This document shows, one piece after another, positions 1 through 8,187 of a DNA stretch of 54,121 bases. The translations under genes were made by a program, and so were the position numbers. The notes beneath the pieces are model-generated. The model ran no database searches. It was not told the origin of the DNA and saw only the letters and a list, made by a program, of their open reading frames with translations. Source of the DNA: an uncultured Flavobacteriaceae bacterium (lineage in GTDB: Bacteria; Bacteroidota; Bacteroidia; Flavobacteriales; Flavobacteriaceae); assembly GCA_938088195.1 (NCBI GenBank), contig CALKEO010000021.1, forward strand, positions 1 through 54,121, read 5' to 3'. The first letter of the stretch is position 1. Every line of letters starts with the position of its first letter.

Positions 1-621
1 TCTCAAATAAATATGGGTTTTGAATTAGGATTCTCATTATTTGACACACAAAAAAAATCAAATATTGATTTAGTCTATTTTAAATCAATTACCAATGATG
101 AAATTCTTTCTTATGAAGATGAAAAATTTCCAAATCAAAAATTTTATAATAATGCAGGTAAAACAGAAAGAAATGGAATAGAAATCACAGGTTTTTACAC
201 ACTTAATCGAACTATTATAAGTTCTTCCTATTCATTAGGAAACTATGTTTTTAAAGAATTTGTTGAAAATAACTTCAATTATAAAGGCAATAAAATACCT
301 GGAATCCCTAATGATATTTTCACTTTAAGTATTGAGCATAAAACTATAAATGAACTTTTTTTAAATTTAAATTTTAAAAATATTGGTACTTTATATGCTA
401 ATAACTCAAATACTATTAAAATTGATGAATTCAATACATTCAATTTTAAAATAGGAAAAAAGTTTAAATTATCCCGATCTATTGTATACCCTTATCTAAT
501 TATAAGTAATGTTTTTGATAATGAATATTTTGATAACATCAGAATAAATGCCTTTGGAGGGAGATATTATGAGCCTGCTCCAAAAAGAACTATTTTTGGA
601 GGAATTAGATTTACATTATAG
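1..621 (+). CDS. TonB-dependent receptor, C-terminal part (gene begins before the window)
   Basis: The reading frame is open from base 1 with no start of its own, so this is the last ~206 residues of a longer protein. It has the alternating polar/hydrophobic pattern of outer-membrane beta strands, with loops rich in Asn and Asp, and ends in YYEPAPKRTIFGGIRFTL. That tail, a barrel strand with an aromatic near the end, is typical of the TonB-dep_Rec barrel (PF00593) in Bacteroidota. Such receptors import iron chelates, cobalamin or glycans using TonB energy. The plug domain lies outside the window, so the substrate cannot be told. A FAD oxidoreductase follows 9 bases downstream and is probably co-transcribed. 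Confidence 0.85.
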   Translation, partial: SQINMGFELGFSLFDTQKKSNIDLVYFKSITNDEILSYEDEKFPNQKFYNNAGKTERNGIEITGFYTLNRTIISSSYSLGNYVFKEFVENNFNYKGNKIPGIPNDIFTLSIEHKTINELFLNLNFKNIGTLYANNSNTIKIDEFNTFNFKIGKKFKLSRSIVYPYLIISNVFDNEYFDNIRINAFGGRYYEPAPKRTIFGGIRFTL

Positions 622-630
622 TTTCTACAC

Positions 631-1743
631 ATGAATTTATCTTATTGGGAAATTAAATCTTGGTTAAGTAATATTGACTACACTATTGTAGGTAGTGGAA
701 TTGTAGGATTAAATTGTGCTTTAAGACTTAAAGAAAAATTTCCAAAGTCCAAAATACTAATTTTAGAAAAAGGCAGCCTTCCTCAAGGTGCTAGTACTAA
801 AAATGCAGGGTTTGCTTGTTTTGGAAGTATGTCTGAAATAATTGATGATTTAAAAAGTCACTCCGAATCTGAAATAATATCTCTAATAAAAAAAAGAAAA
901 GAAGGTTTAAAATATTTGAGAAATTTTATTGGAGACAATAGTCTTAATTATAAACAGAATGGTGGTTTTGAGATTTTTACAAAGAAAGATATCGATCTTT
1001 TTGAAAACTGTCAATTAAAATTAAATGAAGTAAATAAACTTCTTAAACCCTTGTTTTCATCGACTGTATTTGAAATCAAAGACAATACTTTTGGCTTTAA
1101 AAAAATAGTTGACAAGCTAATTTTTAATCCATTTGAAGGTCAAATCGATACTGGCTTGATGATGGAAGCTCTACTTGAAAAAGTAAAAAGAAAAAATATA
1201 AAAATTCTTAATAATATAAATGTTACTTCATTTTTAGAAAATAATAGTTCTGTAGAAATAGTAACTGAAAATTTTAGTTACAAATCATCAAAATTATTTA
1301 TTGCTGCAAATGGATTTTCAAACAAGTTATTAAATGAAAAAATAGCACCTGCTAGAGCTCAAGTTTTAATAACAAAACCGATCGAAAACCTTCAAATTGA
1401 AGGAACTTTTCATCTAGATAGAGGCTACTATTATTTTAGAAATGTTGATAATCGAATTTTATTAGGAGGAGGAAGAAATTTAGACTTTAAAAAAGAAGAG
1501 ACTGATAAATTTGGACTGAACAACACTATTCAATCTGAGTTAGAATTGATTTTGAAAAATATAATTCTTCCAAAAAATGAATTTGAAATTGATTATAGAT
1601 GGAGTGGTATAATGGGAGTTGGAAACAAAAAAACTGCAATAGTTAAATCTATTAGTAATAATGTGTTTTGTGGTATAAGACTCGGTGGAATGGGAATTGC
1701 TATTGGTTCAAGTATTGGCAATGAACTAGCGAATAAAATATAA
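631..1743 (+). CDS. FAD-dependent oxidoreductase, DAO (glycine/D-amino-acid oxidase-like) family
   Basis: A 370-residue protein with an N-terminal dinucleotide-binding Rossmann fold: GSGIVG at residues 21-26 and an acidic Glu47 at the end of the second strand (ILILEKG), as expected for FAD binding. STKNAGFACFG and the C-terminal RLGGMGIAIGSSIG match flavoproteins of the DAO family (PF01266) that oxidise amino acids or related amines. There is no signal peptide or membrane segment, so it should be cytoplasmic. It starts 9 bases after the TonB receptor stop and may belong to the same transcript. The substrate cannot be read from the sequence. Confidence 0.85.
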   Translation: MNLSYWEIKSWLSNIDYTIVGSGIVGLNCALRLKEKFPKSKILILEKGSLPQGASTKNAGFACFGSMSEIIDDLKSHSESEIISLIKKRKEGLKYLRNFIGDNSLNYKQNGGFEIFTKKDIDLFENCQLKLNEVNKLLKPLFSSTVFEIKDNTFGFKKIVDKLIFNPFEGQIDTGLMMEALLEKVKRKNIKILNNINVTSFLENNSSVEIVTENFSYKSSKLFIAANGFSNKLLNEKIAPARAQVLITKPIENLQIEGTFHLDRGYYYFRNVDNRILLGGGRNLDFKKEETDKFGLNNTIQSELELILKNIILPKNEFEIDYRWSGIMGVGNKKTAIVKSISNNVFCGIRLGGMGIAIGSSIGNELANKI

Positions 1744-1745
1744 AA

Positions 1746-1774
1746 TTGTTAAATTAGACCAACTTCTAATTTTA
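1746..1774 (+). promoter_or_regulatory. possible promoter for the lipoprotein hydrolase (TTG-N18-TAATTTTA)
   Basis: TTG at 1746-1748 is followed after 18 bases by TAATTTTA at 1767-1774, a 7/8 match to the Bacteroidota -7 box TAnnTTTG. The next ATG is at 1782, so the transcript would have almost no leader. The same stretch can form an imperfect hairpin (GTTAAATTAGA with TCTAATTT...TTTAAC), so it may instead act at the end of the upstream gene. Confidence 0.25.
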
Positions 1775-1781
1775 TTTAACA

Positions 1782-2758
1782 ATGATTAACAAAATTTTTC
1801 AATTTTCCTTACCTTAATTTGTGTACTATTTTTAACTTCTTGTGATGTTAAAACACCTGATCCAGTAAAAATTATTAAAATAACAACTGAACATGGTGAA
1901 TTTAACATCTGGACAAAGCGAACTGGTAATAATCCAACAAAAAAAGTACTGTTATTACATGGTGGCCCTGGTGCAAATCATCAATATTTTAAAATATTTG
2001 ATTCTTATTTTCCTAATGAAGATATTGAGTATTATTACTATGATCAGCTTGGATCAACATTAAGCGACAACCCTCAAATAGAAGATTTATGGACAATTGA
2101 ACATTATGTTGATGAAGTTGAACAGGTTCGTAAATCTCTAGGACTAAATAAAGATAATTTCATATTATTAGGACACTCCTGGGGAGGAATTTTAGGAATT
2201 GAATATGCATTGAAATATCAAAAAAACTTGAAAGCGCTAATAGTTTCTAATATGGTTCCATCTGTGCCTGATTATAATAATTATGCTAAAAATGTTCTTG
2301 CTCTTCAACTTGATCAAGATGTTTTAAAACAAATTCGATCATACGAAGCTGTGCAAGATTATACTAATGAAAATTATCTAAAGTTAATTCATGATAACTA
2401 TTATCCAAAGCATGTTATGAGAATCCCTGCTGCAGATTGGCCAGAAGATGTGTCAAATGCTTTTGCAGAAATTAATTTTCCAATATATTTAAAAATGCAA
2501 GGTCCATCCGAATTTGGGATAGTAGGAGATGCTAGTTTGAAAAATTGGGATGTAACAGATGATTTAAAAAAATTAGAAATTCCTTTTCTTTCAATTGGAG
2601 CCAAATATGATACAATGGACCCTATACAAATGGAGTGGATGGCGAATGAGGTTCAAAATGGTTTCTATTTAAATTGTCCTAACGGAAGTCATATGGCAAT
2701 GTGGGATGACACAGAGAACTATTTTACTGGACTTATAAATTTTATAAATAATTTATAG
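1782..2758 (+). pseudogene. lipoprotein alpha/beta hydrolase, proline iminopeptidase-like, frameshifted near the start
   Basis: The hydrolase frame runs without stops to 2758 and carries LLLHGGPGANH (oxyanion-hole HGGPG, base 1949 on), GHSWGG (nucleophile Ser, base 2171 on), YDTMDP (acid) and GSHMAMWDD (His). This is the layout of the prolyl aminopeptidase (S33) family. The frame has no ATG before base 2210, and starting there would remove both the HGGPG and GHSWGG motifs. The only suitable start, ATG at 1782, reads MINKIFQFSLP then stop in another frame. Adding one T to the TTTT run at 1803-1806 joins the two into a protein of about 325 residues with a lipoprotein signal ending in a lipobox, FLTSC. 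Either the gene has decayed recently or a base was lost in sequencing or assembly. Confidence 0.8.
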
Positions 2759-2815
2759 TTCAAAAAAATTACTTTATCAATTAAAATTGTAGAATTCATA
2801 AATTCAAAAAAATAA

Positions 2816-2848
2816 AAAAGGGAAACTATCTAGCGATGTTTCCCTTTT
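2816..2848 (-). terminator. intrinsic terminator of the tRNA-Gly/tRNA-Leu transcript
   Basis: AAAAGGGAAAC (2816-2826) and GTTTCCCTTTT (2838-2848) form a perfect 11-bp stem with an 11-base loop. On the minus strand the stem is followed by a T-rich run (TTTTTTATTTTTTT), directly downstream of tRNA-Leu. It could also weakly stop plus-strand transcripts, but no U-tract follows on that side. Confidence 0.75.
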
Positions 2849-2850
2849 AG

Positions 2851-2936
2851 TACTCGAGATGGGACTTGAACCCATACGACCATTACTGATCATTGGATTT
2901 TAAGTCCAACGTGTCTACCAATTCCACCACTCGAGC
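2851..2936 (-). tRNA. tRNA-Leu (anticodon UAA)
   Basis: The minus strand folds into a class II tRNA of 86 bases. The acceptor strand GCTCGAG pairs with CTCGAGT (one G-U pair), the D arm contains GGTAGACAC, the anticodon loop reads ACTTAAAAT with anticodon TAA, there is a long variable arm, and the T loop is GTTCAAGTC. The discriminator is A, and CCA is not encoded. It lies 13 bases downstream of tRNA-Gly in the same direction. Confidence 0.95.
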
Positions 2937-2949
2937 AGTATCTTTTCAG

Positions 2950-3021
2950 AGCGAAAGACGGGATTTGAACCCGCGACCTCCACCTTGGCAAGGTGATGCT
3001 CTACCCCTGAGCTACTTTCGC
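2950..3021 (-). tRNA. tRNA-Gly (anticodon GCC)
   Basis: The minus strand gives a 72-base tRNA: acceptor GCGAAAG/CTTTCGC, D arm GTAGCTCAGGGGTAGAGC, anticodon stem-loop CACCTTGCCAAGGTG with anticodon GCC, and T arm CGCGGGTTCAAATCCCG. The discriminator is U, as usual for tRNA-Gly. CCA is not encoded. It is the first gene of a two-tRNA transcript. Confidence 0.95.
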
Positions 3022-3032
3022 AAATTGGATTG

Positions 3033-3040
3033 CAAATGTA
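3033..3040 (-). promoter_or_regulatory. -7 box of the tRNA-Gly/tRNA-Leu promoter
   Basis: TACATTTG on the minus strand is an exact match to the Bacteroidota -7 consensus TAnnTTTG and ends 11 bases before the tRNA-Gly 5' end. No good TTG sits 19-21 bases further upstream, only a T-rich stretch, so the -33 element is weak. Confidence 0.45.
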
Positions 3041-3092
3041 AAACAAATAATCAAAAAAAGTAAATATTGTTATCCTAAATAAAGTAGAGAAA

Positions 3093-5687
3093 CTAAGTTT
3101 TTAATATTCTTTTAATTTCGTTTAATTTTATTAATGCCTCTACGGGCGTTAATTCATCTATATTTAATGATAAAATGTCTTCTTTTAATTCCTCTAATTT
3201 TGGATTATCTAAATTAAAAAAACTTAGTTGTAAATTAGAGTCACCACTTTTATTATTTGATTTATTAAACTGGTGAGATTTTTCTAACTTATTTAATATT
3301 TTTTTTGCAGAGGAAATAAGCTGTTTTGGCATTCCTGCCATACTAGCTACATGAATTCCAAAACTATGTGCACTTCCACCAGGAACTAACTTTCTTAAAA
3401 AAATTACATTATCTTTTGTTTCCTTGACCGAAACATTATAATTGTTAATTCTTTCAAAAGTATCAGCCATCATATTAATTTCATGATAATGAGTGGCAAA
3501 CAATGTTTTAGGTTTATTAGGGTGATCATGTAAAAATTCGGCAATTGCCCAAGCTATTGAAATTCCATCGTAGGTACTAGTTCCTCTTCCAATTTCGTCT
3601 AACAAAATCAAACTTTTATTTGAAATATTATTAATAATTGCTGCTGCTTCGTTCATCTCTACCATAAAGGTAGATTCCCCAATAGAAATATTATCGCTAG
3701 CCCCAACTCTTGTAAAAATTTTATCAACAATACCCATCTCAACCTTTTGAGCAGGAACAAAACTTCCTATTTGAGCTAATAGAACGATTAAAGCAGTTTG
3801 TCTTAAAATTGCAGATTTTCCAGACATATTGGGACCTGTAATCATTAAAATCTGATTTGAATCATTGCAAAGTAAAATATCATTTGGTATATATGGATTA
3901 GATAAAGGTAATTTTGATTCTATTACTGGATGTCTTCCCTGAACTATCTTTATTTCGTTTGAGTCATTAACTAAAGGAAATGTGTAATCCATTTTTTCAG
4001 CTAATAATGCAAAACCACATAAACAATCTAAAATAGCTAACCAATTAGAATTAGTTTTTATAGTTGAAATAAATGGTCTTAATTTCAATATTAAGTCATT
4101 GAAAATTTGAGTTTCTAAGGCTAATATTTTTTCTTCAGCACCTAAAATTTTTGACTCATAATCTTTAAGTTCCTGAGTTATGTATCTTTCTGCATTAACA
4201 AGAGTTTGTTTTCTAATCCAAGCCTCAGGGACCTTATCTTTGTGGACATTTCTTACCTCTAAGTAATATCCAAAAACATTATTAAAACTAATTTTTAAAG
4301 AACTAATCCCAGTATTCTCAATCTCACGTTTTTGAATTTCATTTAAATAATTTTTTCCAGACTTAGATAAGTCTTTTAATTGATCTAACTCTAAATTAAA
4401 TCCTTTTTTTACAACATTCCCTTTGTTAACATTTACAGGTGCCTGTTCGTCTAGAGTAATCTCTAAAACATTAATTAATTTTTCACATAAATCCAATGAT
4501 TTAGATATTTTTTGGACAAAATTATCAGACGTTAAGTCCAAAAGTTCTTTTAAGGGCTTAATTGTAATTAAATTATTTTTTAGCTGGATTAATTCCCTCG
4601 GACTTATTTTAGAAGTAGCAACCTTTGCCATAATCCTTTCCAAATCGCTAAATGATTTTAGAATGGCGCAGATTTGATCTAAATCGTTATTGTTTTTAAC
4701 AAAATAATCCACAGTTTTATGTCTAAACTCTAATTCTTTTAGATTTAAAATTGGATGAATTATCCATCTTTTTAACATTCTTCCTCCCATTGGAGTTGAT
4801 GTGTAGTCAATTACAGTTAAAAGGGAAATACCATCTTTAGATGTAGACCTTAATAACTCCAAATTGGTCATTGTAAATCGGTCCATCCACACAAAATCCT
4901 TATTAATTATTTGATTAATATTAGTAATATGTGAAAGTTGTGAATGTTGTGTTTCTGATAAATAAAATAAAATTGATCCACATGCAATCACACCTAAATT
5001 ATCTTCGCTTAAACCAAACCCTTTAAGGTTTAAAATTTTAAATTGACGTTTTATTTTTTCTAATGCAAAATCTTTATTGTATACCCACTGTTCTAAATAA
5101 AAGATTGAATTAAAATTTCCAAAAATAGAATCAAACTCTTTTTTATTTTTTTTTGAAATCAAAATTTCTTTTGGATTAAAACTTTCTAATAAGTTTTTTA
5201 TATAATCAATATTACCCTCAGAAATTAAAAGTTCACCAGTTGATATGTCTAAGAACGAAATACCATAATTTTCTTTGTTATTATATACCGATGCGAGGAA
5301 GTTATTAGATTTTTTTTCGAGGATACCATCGTTCAATGAAACCCCAGGTGTGATTAATTCCGTAACTCCTCTTTTAACTATAGTTTTAGTTGTTTTAGGG
5401 TCCTCTAATTGATCGCAAATTGCTACCCTTTCTCCTGCTTTAACCAATTTATGTAAATATGTGTTTAAAGAGTGGTGTGGGAATCCTGCTAACTTAGTCT
5501 CACTGTTACTTCCTGCACCTCTTTTAGTTAAAACTATTCCTAAAATTTTTGATGTTTTAACAGCGTCTTCATGAAAAGTCTCATAAAAATCTCCAACCCT
5601 AAACAACAATAATGCATCAGGATACTTATCCTTAATCTTATTGTATTGTTTCATTAGTGGAGTAACTTTTTTAATCTCTTTTTTCAC
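3093..5687 (-). CDS. mutS: DNA mismatch repair ATPase MutS
   Basis: An 864-residue MutS of normal length. The mismatch-reading Phe-x-Glu is F34-Y-E36 in GDFYETF. The ATPase has Walker A GPNMSGKS, Walker B LLDEIGRGTSTYDG and the conserved FATHYHE. The C-terminal tail is rich in Lys, Asn and Glu, as in other Bacteroidota. The start codon is GTG at 5687. It is preferred over the ATG eleven codons further in because the intervening KKVTPLMKQY matches the conserved N-terminus of flavobacterial MutS. MutS binds mismatches and recruits MutL in post-replicative repair. It is divergent from the downstream methyltransferase gene. Confidence 0.98.
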   Translation of the reverse strand: MKKEIKKVTPLMKQYNKIKDKYPDALLLFRVGDFYETFHEDAVKTSKILGIVLTKRGAGSNSETKLAGFPHHSLNTYLHKLVKAGERVAICDQLEDPKTTKTIVKRGVTELITPGVSLNDGILEKKSNNFLASVYNNKENYGISFLDISTGELLISEGNIDYIKNLLESFNPKEILISKKNKKEFDSIFGNFNSIFYLEQWVYNKDFALEKIKRQFKILNLKGFGLSEDNLGVIACGSILFYLSETQHSQLSHITNINQIINKDFVWMDRFTMTNLELLRSTSKDGISLLTVIDYTSTPMGGRMLKRWIIHPILNLKELEFRHKTVDYFVKNNNDLDQICAILKSFSDLERIMAKVATSKISPRELIQLKNNLITIKPLKELLDLTSDNFVQKISKSLDLCEKLINVLEITLDEQAPVNVNKGNVVKKGFNLELDQLKDLSKSGKNYLNEIQKREIENTGISSLKISFNNVFGYYLEVRNVHKDKVPEAWIRKQTLVNAERYITQELKDYESKILGAEEKILALETQIFNDLILKLRPFISTIKTNSNWLAILDCLCGFALLAEKMDYTFPLVNDSNEIKIVQGRHPVIESKLPLSNPYIPNDILLCNDSNQILMITGPNMSGKSAILRQTALIVLLAQIGSFVPAQKVEMGIVDKIFTRVGASDNISIGESTFMVEMNEAAAIINNISNKSLILLDEIGRGTSTYDGISIAWAIAEFLHDHPNKPKTLFATHYHEINMMADTFERINNYNVSVKETKDNVIFLRKLVPGGSAHSFGIHVASMAGMPKQLISSAKKILNKLEKSHQFNKSNNKSGDSNLQLSFFNLDNPKLEELKEDILSLNIDELTPVEALIKLNEIKRILKT

Positions 5688-5767
5688 TTCTAAATTGATA
5701 ATAAGCTAATTTACTATTATTTAGAAATTTAATCTTTTACTTTGTAAAAAACATTATTAGGTTTCTA

Positions 5768-6295
5768 ATGAGAAAATTAAAAAATAGTGAACTTGGTAGA
5801 TTAGAAGTCGGGGAGTTTAAAAAGACTCCTAAAACACCTTTAATTATAATTCTTGATGATATTAGAAGTTTGAATAATATTGGTTCCATTTTTAGAACAG
5901 CAGATGCGTTTATTGTTGAAAAAATAATTCTTTGTGGAATTACTGCTTGCCCTCCAAATAAGGATATACAAAAGACTGCATTAGGTTCTACTGAAAGTGT
6001 GGAATGGGAGTATCACAAGGATATTCACCTGGTAATTGAAAATCTGAAAAAGGAAGGTATTTATATTTGGAGTATTGAACAAACAGAGAACTCTTGTAAG
6101 TTAAACTCTGTTAAAATTTCACAAAATATTAAACATGCTATTATTCTAGGAAACGAGGTGAAGGGTGTTTCCCAAAATGCTATAAATTTATCAGATAATG
6201 TTATTGAAATTCCTCAATATGGAACAAAACATTCACTTAATGTGTCCTCCTGCTCAGCTATTGTTTTGTGGGAATTCTACAATGCTTTAAACTAA
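5768..6295 (+). CDS. SpoU/TrmH-family RNA 2'-O-methyltransferase
   Basis: A 175-residue SPOUT methyltransferase. The three signature motifs are in order: motif 1 LNNIGSIFRTADAF, motif 2 ILGNEVKGVSQ, and motif 3 PQYGTKHSLNVSSCSAI, which form the trefoil-knot SAM site. It lacks the N-terminal RNA-binding extension of RlmB-type enzymes, so it resembles the short TrmH/TrmL group that methylates a ribose in tRNA or rRNA. The exact target base cannot be assigned. Its last 9 bases overlap the end of the convergent folK fusion gene. Confidence 0.9.
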   Translation: MRKLKNSELGRLEVGEFKKTPKTPLIIILDDIRSLNNIGSIFRTADAFIVEKIILCGITACPPNKDIQKTALGSTESVEWEYHKDIHLVIENLKKEGIYIWSIEQTENSCKLNSVKISQNIKHAIILGNEVKGVSQNAINLSDNVIEIPQYGTKHSLNVSSCSAIVLWEFYNALN

Positions 6296-7411
6296 ACTTT
6301 TTTTTATTCGAAATAACAATTCCATGTAATCTAACTTATTTTCCACAAAATTAATATCTGAAACATCAATAAACAATGTATTAAGATTTGAATTTGATTT
6401 CAATGATTTTAGATAAGCTTGATTAATTTTTTTTAAATACTCTTTCTCAATTTTATTTTCAAAATATCTTCCTCTTTTTTTAATATTGTTTAACAAATTT
6501 TCAGGAGATTGCATTAAGAATATTACTAAGCTAGGCTTAATTAAATCTTTTGTCATGAAATAAAAAATATTTCTGTATAAATTAAAATCATTTTCAGATA
6601 AGGTGATTCCAGCAAAAATTAAAGATTTGACTATATCATAATCAAATACAACTCCGGTTTTAAACAAATCTAATTGATTTTTATAATCGTTTAATTGCCT
6701 GCACCTATCAATTAAAAAAGTGAGTTCTAAATTCAATGCATACCTTTTAGGATCTTCGTAAAATTTTTCTAAAAAAGGGTTTTCTTTAAATCCTTCTAAT
6801 ATTAGATTTTTATTTAGGTCTGAAGATAGTTTTTTTGATAATGAAGTTTTTCCCACGCCAATATTCCCCTCCACTACAATGTTGCTATAATTTAATAAGG
6901 AATTATACACTGGGTTAAATAATTGCTCTTTAATTTTTTTTATCTCACTAAATTCTTTTAAATCTTCTGCCACTTGCAGTATCGATTTTTTAATAATTGG
7001 ATGAATTTTTCCCTTTGCTATTTCTAACAAGGGTTTGATTACAAATTTTCTTTGGTGAAGTTTAGGGTGAGGAATTATTAAATCTTTACTATTAATTATT
7101 TCATCTTCATAGAACAAAATATCTAAATCAATTGACCTAGATACATAAGCCCTGTCATTGCTTCTCACTCTTCCTCCCTCTTTTTCAACAACTAATAGTT
7201 TCTTTAAAAGTTCCTTAGCTGAAAAAATTGTTTCCAACGAAATACAGCAATTATAAAACATCTCACCCTCAAAACCCTCGGATGGATTTTCGTACAAACT
7301 TGAAATTGAAATTATATTTCCAATAGTCCTGTCAATTTTGTTTAAAGCAGACTGTATGTGATTTTTTTTATCTCCAATGTTACTTCCAAGTGACAAATAT
7401 GTTAATTTCAT
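6287..7411 (-). CDS. folK: fusion of 6-hydroxymethylpterin pyrophosphokinase (FolK) and a deoxynucleoside kinase
   Basis: A 374-residue two-domain protein. Residues 1 to ~135 are FolK (LSLGSNIGD, GGRVRSND, SRSIDLDILFY, PHPKLHQRKFV), which pyrophosphorylates hydroxymethyl-dihydropterin in folate synthesis. After a short linker, residues ~176-374 are a deoxynucleoside kinase: P-loop EGNIGVGKTS, the DRCRQL segment and a LID-like KRGRYFENK, as in bacterial deoxyadenosine/deoxyguanosine kinases. I chose ATG at 7411 over the GTG two codons earlier because FolK proteins normally begin just before the first strand. A promoter lies immediately upstream, so the leader is very short. The 3' end overlaps the convergent methyltransferase gene by 9 bases. 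Confidence 0.93.
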   Translation of the reverse strand: MKLTYLSLGSNIGDKKNHIQSALNKIDRTIGNIISISSLYENPSEGFEGEMFYNCCISLETIFSAKELLKKLLVVEKEGGRVRSNDRAYVSRSIDLDILFYEDEIINSKDLIIPHPKLHQRKFVIKPLLEIAKGKIHPIIKKSILQVAEDLKEFSEIKKIKEQLFNPVYNSLLNYSNIVVEGNIGVGKTSLSKKLSSDLNKNLILEGFKENPFLEKFYEDPKRYALNLELTFLIDRCRQLNDYKNQLDLFKTGVVFDYDIVKSLIFAGITLSENDFNLYRNIFYFMTKDLIKPSLVIFLMQSPENLLNNIKKRGRYFENKIEKEYLKKINQAYLKSLKSNSNLNTLFIDVSDINFVENKLDYMELLFRIKKSLV

Positions 7412-7422
7412 CTTCACAAATT

Positions 7423-7452
7423 CAAAATTAGATTATTTATCATTATTTCTAA
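7423..7452 (-). promoter_or_regulatory. candidate promoter of the folK fusion gene
   Basis: On the minus strand TAATTTTG (7423-7430) matches TAnnTTTG exactly. TTA (7450-7452) lies 19 bases upstream in place of TTG. The start codon at 7411 is only 11 bases from the box, which implies a leader of a few bases. Confidence 0.35.
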
Positions 7453-7485
7453 TGCTATTTTATACTTTTACAACAAAAGAAATTC

Positions 7486-8187
7486 ATGAGTGAATCAAAA
7501 AAAATATTAGCCAGCAAAATATATTTGTACCTAGCAGCTTTATTTATTACATCACTAGTTGTATCAAATCTAATCTTTCAAAAGTTCTTTTTCTGGTACC
7601 CTTTTGACTTTACGATTAATGGAATAAAGTTGTTTGAACTTTCTGTAGGAATATTACCCTATCCAATAACATTTTTAGTTACTGATTTAATATCAGAAAT
7701 ATATGGACAAAAAAAAGCAACACAAGTTGTTGTTGCTGGAATATTTGCATCTTTTTTTTCATTGCTCATAATTTTAGTGTCTAATTATGTTCCTGCTTTA
7801 GATTCTTCACCAATTAATGACCAAACTTTTTCTGAAGTTTTTTCTCTTTCAGGATTAGCTGTTTTAGCATCTATGTTAGCGTACTTATTTGCTCAATTTA
7901 TTGACATCAAAATTTATCATTTTTGGAAGAAATTAACTAAAGGTAAAATGTTATGGTTAAGAAATAACTTTTCTACTTTTAGTTCTCAATTTATTGATAC
8001 GTTCACTGTCATAACACTTCTATGTTTCTTTGAAGTTCTAAGTTGGGACAGTTTTGTTGGACTTGTAGTGTCAGGGGTTGTTTTTAAAATATTAATTGCA
8101 TTTTTAGACACACCTCTTTTGTATCTTTTTGTTCACCTTTTTAGAAAAAAATTCAATTTAAAAGTTGGTGAGGAAATAAAAATTTAA
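7486..8187 (+). CDS. queuosine precursor transporter, YhhQ/VUT family
   Basis: A 233-residue integral membrane protein with about six hydrophobic segments. The family signature is clear: PYPITFLVTDLISEIYGQKKA followed by a second membrane span, and RNNFSTFSSQFIDTF later. The family (PF02592) moves preQ0/preQ1, precursors of the tRNA base queuosine, across the inner membrane. No queuosine biosynthesis gene is next to it. Its stop shares the TTAA at 8184-8187 with the stop of the convergent DUF2797 gene. Confidence 0.9.
   Translation: MSESKKILASKIYLYLAALFITSLVVSNLIFQKFFFWYPFDFTINGIKLFELSVGILPYPITFLVTDLISEIYGQKKATQVVVAGIFASFFSLLIILVSNYVPALDSSPINDQTFSEVFSLSGLAVLASMLAYLFAQFIDIKIYHFWKKLTKGKMLWLRNNFSTFSSQFIDTFTVITLLCFFEVLSWDSFVGLVVSGVVFKILIAFLDTPLLYLFVHLFRKKFNLKVGEEIKI

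Noticed and set aside
1782-1817. Programmed frameshift to express the lipoprotein hydrolase
   Set aside because: The T run is only four bases and there is no slippery heptamer, stimulatory hairpin or internal Shine-Dalgarno-like site; a simple deletion or sequence error explains it better.
5688-5767. Promoter for the methyltransferase gene (TTACTTTG near 5740)
   Set aside because: One mismatch in the critical second base and no TTG at the right distance.
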